A DNA stretch of 64,000 nt from DASWJS01 sp036397035 (GCA_036397035.1 DASWJS010000010.1:71640-135639); one strand, 5' to 3'; shown: positions 25,117-34,133, counted from the stretch's first letter. The notes: generated by a model not told the origin, from the sequence alone. Translations and numbers: made by a program.

Positions 25117-25608
25117 TCACGCACCCAGATCGGGGGGCAATCGCTTCATGAAGGCCACCACCCTGCCGTAGACCGGCCCCTCAACCGCCTCAGGAGACTC
25201 ATGCTCGATGTCCTCCTCGCGGCCTAGCTTGCTCGTCCATCGCCCGTCCGTCAGCTGGCGGGCCGCATGAGTCACCTGGCCTTGGGCGTCTGCATAGAAT
25301 GCAATCTTCTCGAATCCACGCTCAAGCTCACCATCTTCGCAACGGGAATACCCGAGTTCCATGAAGGTAGCCACAAATACACCAAGCGCCGCCGAAGTCG
25401 CAGCATTCACTGGCCAGTAGTAAGGCGGGATCTTTGGAAAGGGCCACCACCAACGACGGGAATCTCCCGCCGCCCATGCAATGCAGTTGTAGTCCGGAGA
25501 ACGCAGGCTAGTCACATGGCCGCTTCCCTGTAGATTCGGGAAGTCCACGAAGTCGAATGGAGGAGGGGTCAGCTGACCAAGCCCTCCGAACGACCCCACG
25601 TCAACCAC
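25117..25608 (-). CDS. DUF7689-like protein, possible papain-like fold
   Basis: 163 residues. Sequence around DYNCIAWAAGD (about 37-47), WWWPFP, ATFMELGYSRCEDGELERGFEKIA and HAARQLTDGRWTSKLG matches my memory of the DUF7689 family (short proteins of unknown function). The NCxAWA Cys followed about 75 residues later by a conserved HAARQ His resembles the Cys-His arrangement of NlpC/CHAP-type papain-like enzymes; this is inference. No signal peptide. GTG start, overlapping the end of the preceding gene by 40 bp, so probably one operon of three. GC content is lower than in the flanking core genes. Confidence 0.65.
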   Translation of the reverse strand: MVDVGSFGGLGQLTPPPFDFVDFPNLQGSGHVTSLRSPDYNCIAWAAGDSRRWWWPFPKIPPYYWPVNAATSAALGVFVATFMELGYSRCEDGELERGFEKIAFYADAQGQVTHAARQLTDGRWTSKLGREEDIEHESPEAVEGPVYGRVVAFMKRLPPDLGA

Positions 25609-26036
25609 GCATCCGTAGCTTCGCTCACCGTTTCACTACCATCTGCCGGACTAGCCCGCGTCAAGGCTTGGAGCGCCCAAAACCAATGATTAGGTTCTGC
25701 CCTCATTCTCTCAAGAATGAGAGGCACAACATTCGGACCTAGTCCGATGATCTGTTGGTAGGCGTCATGAAGAATCATCTCGTGGAGAGAGGAGCAAGTG
25801 GCAGTTTCGCGCTCCCAGCGATCAACCAGCTTCTCAAACTCCTGAACTATGCCCGGCTCCTCGACTCGGATGATGCTCTTAGGGGGCACGCTCCGGATCG
25901 TTGCCCACCCAACGTCCTCATATTGTAACTCCCGCCAAGCCAAGCTCTTGGTTGAAACACGGTTCACATGGCCCCCCCCACCTGTGCGATGTGGGCGGGT
26001 CGGTTGAGTCAATCGATCAAGGCGTGGAAGTGGCAC
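25569..26036 (-). CDS. Hypothetical protein
   Basis: 155 residues, soluble, with no recognised domain. The C-terminal two thirds (VEEPGIVQEFEKLVDRWE to the end) are helix-rich; the central segment GPNVVPLILERM with HWFWALQALT resembles a HEAT-like helical pair found in small immunity-type proteins, but the match is weak. The GTG start at 26036 has a GAGGA ribosome-binding site located within the stop region of the upstream gene. Middle gene of the three-gene accessory operon between two tRNA-Ser genes. Confidence 0.6.
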   Translation of the reverse strand: MPLPRLDRLTQPTRPHRTGGGGHVNRVSTKSLAWRELQYEDVGWATIRSVPPKSIIRVEEPGIVQEFEKLVDRWERETATCSSLHEMILHDAYQQIIGLGPNVVPLILERMRAEPNHWFWALQALTRASPADGSETVSEATDAWLTWGRSEGLVS

Positions 26037-26039
26037 GAG

Positions 26040-26711
26040 TCATTCCTCCAAGTCATCCTCTACACGGAACCTCGTGATCGCTGCAGCATCAGTTAGTCCC
26101 TCAAGGGCCTTGGACTTGTTCTCGGCACGTTCAATCACCTTCTTCAGTTCCGAAATGTCCTGATCGTCCAGCCCAAAGAACGCTGATTCCATTTCCCCGT
26201 TTCGGACATAGTCGACCTTGAGGGTATGAACCAGCACGACTCCAAGCGGTGTGGCCGGATCATCAGCAAACACGGGCCTCAGATCGGTGATGATCCTGGA
26301 TGAGTGATAGATCCTGTCGAATTCGGTCGCAACGTCAAAGCTCTTCCCGACTGCCAAGACAGAGGGCACAGACAACAACCTCGACAAGATCTCACGCAGG
26401 CTGGTGCGCTGCCTTGTTTTCAACTCAAGATCTCGCGATCCAGCTACACCCTCGGCGAGTTCGGCCAGCTTCCACGCGTGAAATCTGGACTGCCCGGCAA
26501 GAGACAAGAGAACCTGAATCACCTCAGCGCTTCTCTCCTTGAAGCCCTCTGGAAGAGACGCCTCGGCTGCTCGAGCGAAGTTGCGTACCCGCAGGATGGG
26601 CGTGGGCACAGCCTTCAGAGCTTTCTCAAGGCCGTCCGCTTGCTCGGCGTTCAGCTCAGCCAGTAGCTTGAGCACCGGACGATGCGCCTGTGGCACGCTC
26701 AACCCGCTCAT
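26040..26711 (-). CDS. Hypothetical protein
   Basis: 223 residues from the ATG at 26711, which has GGGGAGG 5 nt upstream; the longer reading from 26753 has no ribosome-binding site. Mostly alpha-helical in the first 120 residues (LLAELNAEQADGLEKALKAV and similar), then a segment with LRPVFADDPATPLGVVLVHTLKVDY that looks beta-rich, and a charged helical tail ending VEDDLEE. No family recognised. Upstream gene of the accessory operon; the 3 bp gap to the next gene and its overlap with the third suggest co-expression. Confidence 0.6.
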   Translation of the reverse strand: MSGLSVPQAHRPVLKLLAELNAEQADGLEKALKAVPTPILRVRNFARAAEASLPEGFKERSAEVIQVLLSLAGQSRFHAWKLAELAEGVAGSRDLELKTRQRTSLREILSRLLSVPSVLAVGKSFDVATEFDRIYHSSRIITDLRPVFADDPATPLGVVLVHTLKVDYVRNGEMESAFFGLDDQDISELKKVIERAENKSKALEGLTDAAAITRFRVEDDLEE

Positions 26712-26856
26712 CATGGCCTCCCCAAACAGTACAATCGATCCTCTGCGGTCCAACCGAGCGCGGTGTCCACCCCCTTCAGCAAGCTTCTTTCGTCAGGCTC
26801 AAACCGCAGTTCGGAATCGACGAACCGTACCATGAGCAGTGGCCCTGCCGTCGTCG

Positions 26857-26945
26857 CGGAGAGGGGGGGATTTGAACCCCCGAGGGACGTCACCGCCCCT
26901 AGACGCTTTCGAGGCGCCCCGATTCGGCCACTCTCGCACCTCTCC
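26857..26945 (-). tRNA. tRNA-Ser (anticodon CGA)
   Basis: Acceptor GGAGAGG (26945-26939) pairs with CCTCTCC (26864-26858), with discriminator G. The anticodon loop CTCGAAA inside stem GGCGC/GCGTC gives CGA. Long variable arm and T-loop GGTTCAAATCC are present. No encoded CCA. Confidence 0.95.
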
Positions 26946-26986
26946 GGCGCGGAGCCTACCAGGATGGCCCGCGCGCCTCGGGCGCG

Positions 26987-27472
26987 TTACTTCGAGCGAC
27001 GGTCCTCGAAGAAGCTGCGCAGCAGGCGCGACGCTTCTTCTTGGTACACGCCGGTCGTGACCTCGATCCGGTGGTTCAAGCGTGGGTCGCGAACGATGTC
27101 GTAGAGCGAGCCGACGGCGCCGGCCTTGGGGTCCATGGTCGCGATGACGAGTCGCTCGACGCGCGCCAGGACGAGCGCGCCCGCGCACATCACGCACGGC
27201 TCGAGCGTCACGTAGACCGTGCAGCCGGTCAGACGCCAGGACCCAGAGCGCGCGGCCGCCCGGCGAAGGGCGACGATCTCGGCGTGCGCGCTCGGGTCGT
27301 TGCTCAGCTCGCGCTCGTTGAAGGCCGAGGACAGCACGTGCCCCTGCTTGGCCACGACGCACCCGACGGGCACGTCGCCGTGCCGAAGGGCCGTGCGGGC
27401 CTCGGACAGGGCCGCGGCCATGAAGTAGCGGTCGCCGTCCTCGGGGGCGGTTCCCGGCTCGCCGTCGCGCAT
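26987..27472 (-). CDS. tadA: tRNA-specific adenosine deaminase TadA
   Basis: Converts A34 to inosine in tRNA-Arg(ACG), whose gene is also in this window. 161 residues from the ATG at 27472, chosen because a longer reading adds an Arg-rich extension outside the family. Zinc/catalytic motif HAE (H63, E65) and PCVMC (C93, C96) are intact, and the C-terminal FFEDRR is typical. Located 41 bp downstream... on the same strand as tRNA-Ser(CGA), an arrangement known in other actinobacteria. Confidence 0.95.
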   Translation of the reverse strand: MRDGEPGTAPEDGDRYFMAAALSEARTALRHGDVPVGCVVAKQGHVLSSAFNERELSNDPSAHAEIVALRRAAARSGSWRLTGCTVYVTLEPCVMCAGALVLARVERLVIATMDPKAGAVGSLYDIVRDPRLNHRIEVTTGVYQEEASRLLRSFFEDRRSK

Positions 27473-27785
27473 CTCAGCAGGGCGCGCGCCGACCGGGTGC
27501 AGGTGCCTGCGTACCTCTTCCCCCACGCTCCAAGCTCTCCTCTTCGGGCCCACAAGTCGAGCGGATGGTCGTCGTGCGACGGAGACCTTGATACTGAGAA
27601 GGTAGCGCGACCGCCTGACGGTCGAGTGTTCGGCACCGGAAATACTATTCCTCTCGCGGGTTCCCGAAGTATCGAATCTGGTCCACGCAGCGCGTTCGAC
27701 GCAGGACAGTCCGTCCAGGGACGGCGGGGGCGCTCGCCACCCTCCGCGCCCGCCGGCTTCCGCGAGCGCCGGCGCGCCGGCAGGG
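27473..27785. other. Intergenic region without a gene
   Basis: 313 bp between tadA and the M16 gene. Contents: a TAGTAT -10-like box on the minus strand near 27650 that could serve tadA, a small hairpin CGACCG/CGGTCG at 27608-27624, and a GC palindrome GCCGGCGCGCCGGC at 27768-27781 that could end M16 transcription. No coding signal seen. Confidence 0.4.
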
Positions 27786-29144
27786 CTACTCGTCGTCGGC
27801 GACGACCGCGACCTCGCCGAGGCCGGCCGCGCGCACCTGGTCGGCCACCTGCGAAGCGTCCCCGACGATGACGGCGCGCGCGTCGGCCGGGCGCAGCGAC
27901 CGCTTGGCGACGGCGTTGACCTCTTCCAGGGTCACGCCCGCCAGCATCGCGTTTTCCGCGTCGTAGTGATCGTCGGGCAGGTCGAAGACGACGATGTTGG
28001 TCAGCAGCGACGCGATCTGCTGCGCGGTCTCGTTGCGGAGCGGGAAGACCCCGATCAGGTAGTCGCGCGCGGTCTCCAGCTCTTCCTGCGTGAGACCGTC
28101 GGCCTGGATGGTCGCGAAGCCCTCCGCCAGGATCGCCAGCGAATCGCCGGTGTTCGGGGCCTGGACCGGCGTCCACTGGTAGAGCACGCCGTAGTTTCGG
28201 TTGGACTCCAGCGAGCCGCGCACGCCGTAGGTGTAGCCCTTCTCCTCGCGAATGATCATGTTCATCCGCGAGTTGAACAGGCCGGCGAAAACCTCCTCGA
28301 CCAGGTTGAGCAGTGGGCGGTCGGCGTCGCTCATCGTCAGGCTCGAATGGCCGTAGACGATGTCGGACTGGACCGAGCCCGGCCGGTCGATCAGCGTGAC
28401 GGCGGGACCGCCGGTGGCGTCGACGGCCGGCGCGGGCGCGCGATCCGGTTCGGGCGCCGACCAGTCGCCGAGCAGCGACCCGGCGACCGCTTCGGCGTCG
28501 AACCCGTCGAGGTCCCCGGCGACGATCAGCGTCGCAGCGCCCGGTGTCGCGTGGCCGCCGAAGAAGGCAGCGACGTCCTCGCGCGTGAGCGCCGCGACGG
28601 TCTCCGGCTCGCCCTCGCGGGCGCGCGCGTACGGCGAGCCCTCGGCGAAGGTCACCTTCGGGAAGCCGAGCAGCGCGCGCATCCCGGAGTGCGCGCGCAT
28701 CTGCTTGATCCGGTTCAGCCGCTCCTCGCGGAGCCGGTCGATCTCGGGGGGCGGAAAGCCAGGCGTGCGGACCACCTCCGCAAGCAGGCCGAGCGCGTCG
28801 GCCATCTTCGCCATCGGCGCGGTCGCGCCGACGAGCAACGCATCCCAGGCCGCGCGCGCGTCGACCTCCGCGCCGAGCCGTTCGACGGCGTCGGCGAACT
28901 CCGCAGGCCCGAGCCGTTCGGATCCTTCCGTGAGCGCGCCGGCGGCGAGCGCCGCGACGCCTCCCTTCGCCGGGTCCTCCAGCGCGGCGCCGGCCCCCAG
29001 GACGAGCTGCGCGCGCGCGAGCGGCTTGCCGGGCAGGTGGCAGGCGACGACCGTCACGCCGTTGGACAGCGTCGAGCGGGTGAACGCCGGGAACGAGAAC
29101 GCCGTGGGCGGACCGGGGACGGGGCGGGTGGCGACGAGGGTCAT
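27786..29144 (-). CDS. M16-family peptidase homologue, non-catalytic partner
   Basis: 452 residues with the duplicated M16 (insulinase/PqqL-like) fold: N-terminal half STLSNGVTVVA onward and C-terminal half from about 185. The zinc motif HxxEH is replaced by GVAALAAGALTEGSE at the equivalent place, so this subunit should be catalytically silent and act with the HxxEH-bearing neighbour to form the clamshell. The start ATG overlaps the neighbour's stop (ATGA). GSLESN and RNYGVLYQW are part of the R/Y substrate-cradling region. Confidence 0.9.
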   Translation of the reverse strand: MTLVATRPVPGPPTAFSFPAFTRSTLSNGVTVVACHLPGKPLARAQLVLGAGAALEDPAKGGVAALAAGALTEGSERLGPAEFADAVERLGAEVDARAAWDALLVGATAPMAKMADALGLLAEVVRTPGFPPPEIDRLREERLNRIKQMRAHSGMRALLGFPKVTFAEGSPYARAREGEPETVAALTREDVAAFFGGHATPGAATLIVAGDLDGFDAEAVAGSLLGDWSAPEPDRAPAPAVDATGGPAVTLIDRPGSVQSDIVYGHSSLTMSDADRPLLNLVEEVFAGLFNSRMNMIIREEKGYTYGVRGSLESNRNYGVLYQWTPVQAPNTGDSLAILAEGFATIQADGLTQEELETARDYLIGVFPLRNETAQQIASLLTNIVVFDLPDDHYDAENAMLAGVTLEEVNAVAKRSLRPADARAVIVGDASQVADQVRAAGLGEVAVVADDE

Positions 29145-30445
29145 GCGGCCTCCTCCGGCTCGAAGATGACGGTCGCGCGGTTGGGCTCGGCCAGGATCTC
29201 CGCGGCCGCGGCCGAGACTTCTTCCGCGCCGATGTCGAGCAACCGCGGGAGCGTCTGGTTGATCCAGCCCGGGTCCCGATGGGTGATCGCGCACTCGGAC
29301 AGCCGGTCGGCCGTGCCTGCGACCGTAGTGAAGTGCGCCTCGACGATCGCGCGCTCGACGCCGGCGCGGGCGCGAATCATCTCGTCTTCGGTCGGCGGCT
29401 CCTTCGCCAGCGACTCGAGCACCTCATAGAAGCCGGCCTCGGCGTCTTCGGTCGCGACTCCCGGCCGCGCGGTGATCCACCCGACGCACAGCGAGGACCC
29501 GGGCAGGTCAAGGAACGCGAACACCGTGTCCTGCGCGAGCCTGCGTTCCCGCACGAGCCGCTTGTAGATGCGGCTCCCCTTGCTCGCGCCGCCTTCGACG
29601 CCGGCGAGCACCGCGGCGGCCATCTGCGTCGCGTCGGCGAGCCGGGACCGCGCGTCCGGCGCGCGGAACCCCGCGTAGATGCGCGTGAGTGGGACGCGGT
29701 CCTTCACCAGCTCGCGGCTCGGCCCGAAGCCGGTCGCGATGGCCGCGTCCTTCGCGGCGGGGATGGCCGGGTTCGGCGGGATCCCGCCGAAGTACGCACG
29801 AACCCAGTCACGCGCCTGCGCCCGGTCGGCGTCGCCGACGATCGAGAGCACCGCGTTGTTCGGCGCGTAGTAGGTCCGGAAGAAGTCCTGCACGTCCTGA
29901 AGCGAGGCCGCCGAGAGGTCCTCCATCGAACCGATCGTCGGGTGGTGGTAGGGATGGCCGTCGGGGAACACGGCCGCCTGCATGCGCGGCAGCCACGTGC
30001 CGTAGGGCTGGTTGTCCTGCACCTGGCGCTTCTCGTTCTTCACCACGTCGCGCTGGTTGTCGAGCGTCTCCTGGCCGAGCGCGTCCAGCAGGCCGCCCAT
30101 GCGGTCCGCCTCCAGCCAGAGCATCAGCTCGAGGTTGTTGGACGGCGCCCACTCGAAGTAGTTCGTGCGGTGAAGGGTCGTCGAGGCGTTCAGCGTGCCG
30201 CCCACGCGCTCGATCGCGCCGAAGTGCTCGCCCTTGGGGGCGTTGGCCGAGCCCTGGAACATCATGTGCTCGAACAGGTGCGCGAGGCCGGTCTTGCCCG
30301 GCACCTCGCGGCCGGAGCCGACGTCGTACCAGAGGTTCACCGCGACGACCGGGACCAGGTGGTCCTCGCTCATCAGCAGCCGCAGCCCGTTGTCGAGCCG
30401 CTCGTCGCTGAACGCGAGGGAGGGCAGCGTCGAATCACCCGGCAT
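29141..30445 (-). CDS. M16-family zinc metallopeptidase, catalytic subunit
   Basis: 434 residues. Zinc-binding HLFEH (about 54-58) in GLAHLFEHMMFQGS, with the downstream Glu ligand in the VVKNEKRQVQDN segment (about 130). Two homologous halves as in mitochondrial-processing-type peptidases. No signal peptide, so probably cytoplasmic; family members degrade short peptides. Ribosome-binding site GGGAGGAAC before the ATG. Followed directly by the inactive partner (4 bp overlap). The start region overlaps the end of a sulfotransferase gene by 11 bp. Confidence 0.93.
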   Translation of the reverse strand: MPGDSTLPSLAFSDERLDNGLRLLMSEDHLVPVVAVNLWYDVGSGREVPGKTGLAHLFEHMMFQGSANAPKGEHFGAIERVGGTLNASTTLHRTNYFEWAPSNNLELMLWLEADRMGGLLDALGQETLDNQRDVVKNEKRQVQDNQPYGTWLPRMQAAVFPDGHPYHHPTIGSMEDLSAASLQDVQDFFRTYYAPNNAVLSIVGDADRAQARDWVRAYFGGIPPNPAIPAAKDAAIATGFGPSRELVKDRVPLTRIYAGFRAPDARSRLADATQMAAAVLAGVEGGASKGSRIYKRLVRERRLAQDTVFAFLDLPGSSLCVGWITARPGVATEDAEAGFYEVLESLAKEPPTEDEMIRARAGVERAIVEAHFTTVAGTADRLSECAITHRDPGWINQTLPRLLDIGAEEVSAAAAEILAEPNRATVIFEPEEAA

Positions 30446-31133
30446 GTCGTTCCTCCCACGTCTCTTCGGCCCAGCCCTTGCGCTTCCGCTCGGCCTCGCA
30501 AATGTCGAGCAGCTCGTAATCGACCCGGTACCACCGCTTCAGCGTGCGCACCGCCTTGCGGTCGAGCGTCCTGTCCTCGGTCGGGTCGCCGCGGTGCGCC
30601 CGCTCGGGATCGCTGGGCAACTCGATCTCGCCCGGCAGCTCGAAGATCCCTTTGATGTTCTCCCAGTCCTGCGCGAGCGTCTCCTGTCGCGCGATGTAGG
30701 CGATGGAAGGCAGGCGCTTCTGAAACTCCGCCGCCGAGCCGAGCCAGTAGTCGTAGTGGCTCTTCACGTGCCGGATGCCGCGCATCGCCTTCTCGGCCGC
30801 CGCGCGCCGCTTGCGGCTCCAGCTCCCGAGCGCCTCGGCCAGCTCCTGCGGCGTGGGGAAGGTCTCGAACGCCTTCTTCTCCGGCGGCGTCCACTCGAAC
30901 TCGTAGCGGGGAAGGCCCTTCCGCAGACGGCTGTAGAAGGAACTCGTGAAGCGTGCGATCGGGTCCCGCACGCTCACGATCGCGAAGTGGCCTTCGGGAA
31001 CCTCGTCGAGGGTGTACCAATGTTTGTGCCGCCAGATCGGGCCGTACGGCGTCTTGATCCCCTTGGCCTGGACGAGCGCCGTCTTCAGGGCGGTGCCCCC
31101 CGTCTTGCCGATGTGGATCACGTGAACCGGCAC
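30435..31133 (-). CDS. Sulfotransferase family 2-like protein
   Basis: 232 residues, GTG start with GAAGGG upstream. The 5'-phosphosulfate loop HIGKTGGTAL (6-15) and 3'-phosphate-binding VSVRDPIARFTSSFYS (about 53-68) are those of PAPS-dependent sulfotransferases of the HS2ST/Sulfotransfer_2 type, which sulfate carbohydrates. No signal peptide or membrane helix, so it would act on cytoplasmic or lipid-linked glycans. It ends 11 bp inside the M16 gene. Part of a block of four sulfotransferases. Confidence 0.85.
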   Translation of the reverse strand: MPVHVIHIGKTGGTALKTALVQAKGIKTPYGPIWRHKHWYTLDEVPEGHFAIVSVRDPIARFTSSFYSRLRKGLPRYEFEWTPPEKKAFETFPTPQELAEALGSWSRKRRAAAEKAMRGIRHVKSHYDYWLGSAAEFQKRLPSIAYIARQETLAQDWENIKGIFELPGEIELPSDPERAHRGDPTEDRTLDRKAVRTLKRWYRVDYELLDICEAERKRKGWAEETWEERHAG

Positions 31134-31146
31134 CGCGCGCCCTTCC

Positions 31147-31944
31147 CTAGACGCCCGAGGTCACGGTCGTCGTACACCGCCGCGTGAGCACGTCGCGCGT
31201 GCGCTCGAAGGCTTCCTTCGCCCGCAGCAGGTCCTCCTCCGGGATCGTCACGTCCGCGTACTCGTTGCGTTCCTTGACGATCTCGCCGGCGCCGATGAAC
31301 TTCCCGGGGTCGCCGAAGCGCGGCTTGCCGGTCAGCTCGAAAGTCTCGTAGGTCGGCGCCAGCGGGTGCTTCAGCTCCAGGAAGCTCGACAAACCGGCGA
31401 GCACCGCGTCGGTGGAGTCGATCAGGCTGTCGGCTTCGAAGAACAGCGAGTGACGCGGACGAAGCTCCGCCAGCTCGACCAGACGATCGAGCCGCCGCAC
31501 GTAGTAGCCGGCGGGGTCGGACTTCCAGTCGGTGCCCTCCCACCGGCTCTTGCGGTTCACCATCGCCAGCGTGCTCTTGATGGTCATCTCCGGCTCGCGA
31601 ACCATGAACACGCAGAAGACGTCGTCGCGCCGAAGGATCGCCGGATCGAGCTTGGCCTTGTTGTGCAGGATCTTGTCCAGGACGTAGCGGCCGCTCAGCC
31701 CGTCCTCAGCCTCGTGCGCCAGCCTGATCCGAAGGTCGAGCAGGTCGATCGAGGACCGATAGCTGGCGTGCTGCTCGATGTAGCCGGTGATGTCGGCGTT
31801 GCTGTGCAGGATGTGACACAGCAGGCTCGAGTAGCTGCGCATGTGGCTCAAGACGAACAGCGTGCGCCTCGGCTTCGCGAACTGGAAGGCGAAGCGCGCG
31901 CGCTGCACCCAGCCCCGCGCGCCCGACACCTCGAGTGCGTCCAT
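31147..31944 (-). CDS. Sulfotransferase-like protein
   Basis: 265 residues. The P-loop-like FVLSHMRSYSSLLCHILHSN is a variant 5'-phosphosulfate loop, and VFMVREPEMTIKSTL (about 118-132) is the 3'-phosphate-binding segment. The overall layout follows bacterial sulfotransferase-family proteins of capsular or surface polysaccharide loci. TAGACT (31959-31954) ends 9 nt before the ATG, suggesting near-leaderless translation. Located 13 bp upstream of the preceding sulfotransferase gene and probably co-transcribed. Confidence 0.8.
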   Translation of the reverse strand: MDALEVSGARGWVQRARFAFQFAKPRRTLFVLSHMRSYSSLLCHILHSNADITGYIEQHASYRSSIDLLDLRIRLAHEAEDGLSGRYVLDKILHNKAKLDPAILRRDDVFCVFMVREPEMTIKSTLAMVNRKSRWEGTDWKSDPAGYYVRRLDRLVELAELRPRHSLFFEADSLIDSTDAVLAGLSSFLELKHPLAPTYETFELTGKPRFGDPGKFIGAGEIVKERNEYADVTIPEEDLLRAKEAFERTRDVLTRRCTTTVTSGV

Positions 31945-32026
31945 GTCCGCGCAAGTCTACTTGGTCCCCAACGCGGGCAATCGCGGGCGGCGACGGCGCC
32001 GGCCGCGTTCCGTACACTCGCATCCG

Positions 32027-33094
32027 ATGGCCAGGACCGCGGCTTCCCGCGACGCCGACCGGCGCTCCACGAGCGCCGAGATCGTGCGCGCCGCCGTGGA
32101 CCGCCCCGTGTTCCTGGGCGGGTGCCCGCGCTCGGGAACGACCATGTTGCGAACGATGCTGCACTCCCATCCCGGCCTCGCCATCCCGCGCGAGACCGGC
32201 TTCGTGCTCGGCGCCGTGGAGGCCTTCGAGCGCTGGGGGGACCTGCGTGAGGAGCCGAACCGGCGGCGGCTCGTCGACTGGATGATCGGCACGCCGGAGC
32301 TGCACTTCCGGCGGCTGAAGCTCGACCGGGAGGCGGCGGGGGGCGCGCTCATGGCGGCGCCGCCGACGCTCGGCTCGATCCTGGGGACGGCCTTCGCCCT
32401 GTATGCCGAGCGCCACGGCGCGGCGCGGTGGGGCGACAAGCGACCCGGGTACGTCCTGGAGCTGGACGCCGTCTTCGCGCTGTTCCCGGACGTGCAGTTC
32501 GTGAGCATCGTGCGCGACCCGCGCGCCGTCGTGGCGTCCATGCGAACGCTCGGCTGGCTGGAAGCCTGGTACGACGGCACCGTGGCGGGCGGCGTCGACC
32601 GGTGGCTTCGCTCCGTCCGTTCGAGCCGCGCGGCGCTCGAGCGCTACCGCGCGGACCAGTTCTTCGAGCTGCGCTACGAGGACCTCGTCGAAGAGCCGGA
32701 GGCGAACCTGCTGGCGCTGTGCCGCTTCGCCGGGCTCGACGAGAACGGCGTCGGCGCGATGCTCGACTTCCAGCAGCGCGCCCGGGAGTTTCCCAAGCGC
32801 AAGCGGGCACGCTTCCATCCGAAGCTCGACCAGCCGGTGGCCAACGTCTCGAAGGATGCCTGGCGATCGATCCTGACGCCCGCGGAGGTCGCGCTGATCG
32901 AGCACGTCGCCGCACCCGAGATGGCGCGCTTCGGCTACGAGCCGGTGAGCGAGGACGCGCCGTCCGCGACGCTGCGGCTGAAGTGGGCCCGCCTGCAGTT
33001 CCGGCGCTGGCGCCGGCGGCGTCCCCGGACCGCGTCGCTGCCGCCGGGCGTCGCGGCGCGCATCACCTCGGCGCAGCGCGCGTTGCCGGGCTGA
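32027..33094 (+). CDS. Sulfotransferase (Sulfotransfer_3 type)
   Basis: 355 residues. 5'-phosphosulfate loop FLGGCPRSGTTMLRTMLHSHP (about 27-45) and 3'-phosphate site VSIVRDPRAVVASM (about 155-168). TACACT (32013-32018) ends 8 nt before the ATG at 32027; no ribosome-binding site is seen, which favours a leaderless start over the longer in-frame reading. Divergent from the 31944 gene across 82 bp, so both are likely driven from one shared promoter region. Followed by a glycosyltransferase 4 bp downstream. Confidence 0.88.
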   Translation: MARTAASRDADRRSTSAEIVRAAVDRPVFLGGCPRSGTTMLRTMLHSHPGLAIPRETGFVLGAVEAFERWGDLREEPNRRRLVDWMIGTPELHFRRLKLDREAAGGALMAAPPTLGSILGTAFALYAERHGAARWGDKRPGYVLELDAVFALFPDVQFVSIVRDPRAVVASMRTLGWLEAWYDGTVAGGVDRWLRSVRSSRAALERYRADQFFELRYEDLVEEPEANLLALCRFAGLDENGVGAMLDFQQRAREFPKRKRARFHPKLDQPVANVSKDAWRSILTPAEVALIEHVAAPEMARFGYEPVSEDAPSATLRLKWARLQFRRWRRRRPRTASLPPGVAARITSAQRALPG

Positions 33095-33098
33095 GCCG

Positions 33099-34133
33099 AT
33101 GCGGCCGTTTCTATCCATCGTGCTTCCCTGCTACGAGGTCGAGCGGTACCTCCCCGAATGCCTGGACTCAATCCTGTCCCAGGACGCTCCCGGCATCGAG
33201 CTGATCGGCGTGGACGACTGCTCGCCCGATCGCTCCGGCGAGATCCTCGCGGTACGAGCACACCGCGACGCGCGCGTCTCGGTCGTCACGCTGCCGGAGA
33301 ACTCCGGGCTGGGTCCGGCGCGGAACGCCGGGCTCGACGCCGCGCGAGGCGAGTACGTGATGTTCGTCGACAGCGACGACACGCTGGTTCGCGGCGCGCT
33401 TCCCGCGATCGTCGAACGGCTGCGCGCGGTACGCCCGGACGTGCTCTTCTTCGACTACGTGCGCCGGTTCGACGACGGCAGGCAGATTCGCAACACCAAG
33501 CAGCACCTCTTCCGCGAGCCGTCGCCTCCCGAGACGTTCACCCTTGCCGAACGCCCGGCGGTGATGAACCTGATGATGGTCGCGTGGAACCGGGCGTTCC
33601 GGCGCGAGTTCCTCGTGGACCTCGGCGTGCGCTTTCGCCCGGGATTCTACGAGGACATTCCCGTGACGTACCCGGCGCTCATGGCGGCCGAGCGGATCGG
33701 CATGCTGGACCGGGTCTGCTACGCATATCGCCAGCGCGGGGACGAGGGGATCACGCGCCGGCCGAGCGGGCGCCACTTCGAGGTCTTCGACCAATACGAA
33801 GCCGTCTTCGCCTTCATGGACGAGCACCGCGCGGCGACCGACCGGTTCCGAGGTGAGATGTACCGGCGGATGCTCCACCACTACTTCGTGATCCTCGGCC
33901 GTCCCGACCGCGTCATGCCCGGCGACCGCAAGCGCTTCTTCCTTCGCATGGCGCGCGACGCGCGGCGCTACCGGCCCCCCGGCTACCGGCACCCGGCCGG
34001 CAAGGAGGGTGTGCGACACCGGCTGGCCGAGCGGGGGTGGTATCGCCCGTACGCGACCGCGCACGCCATCCAGGCGGCGCGGATCAGGCGAGATCGGCTT
34101 CCCGTACGCGGGTCTCCCGACCGAGAAGCTTGA
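33099..34133 (+). CDS. Family 2 glycosyltransferase
   Basis: 344 residues. The GT-A fold opens with FLSIVLPCYEVERYLPECLDSIL (split motif, residues 3-25), followed by DDCSPDRSGEIL and the metal-binding DSDDT (about 90-94). The C-terminal half is helical and basic. The N-terminal domain is closely related to that of the large fused transferase starting at 35025 (both continue with a similar YAYRQR/YYYRQR segment). It should add a sugar to a surface polymer. The last 50 bp overlap the convergent sulfotransferase gene. Confidence 0.9.
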   Translation: MRPFLSIVLPCYEVERYLPECLDSILSQDAPGIELIGVDDCSPDRSGEILAVRAHRDARVSVVTLPENSGLGPARNAGLDAARGEYVMFVDSDDTLVRGALPAIVERLRAVRPDVLFFDYVRRFDDGRQIRNTKQHLFREPSPPETFTLAERPAVMNLMMVAWNRAFRREFLVDLGVRFRPGFYEDIPVTYPALMAAERIGMLDRVCYAYRQRGDEGITRRPSGRHFEVFDQYEAVFAFMDEHRAATDRFRGEMYRRMLHHYFVILGRPDRVMPGDRKRFFLRMARDARRYRPPGYRHPAGKEGVRHRLAERGWYRPYATAHAIQAARIRRDRLPVRGSPDREA

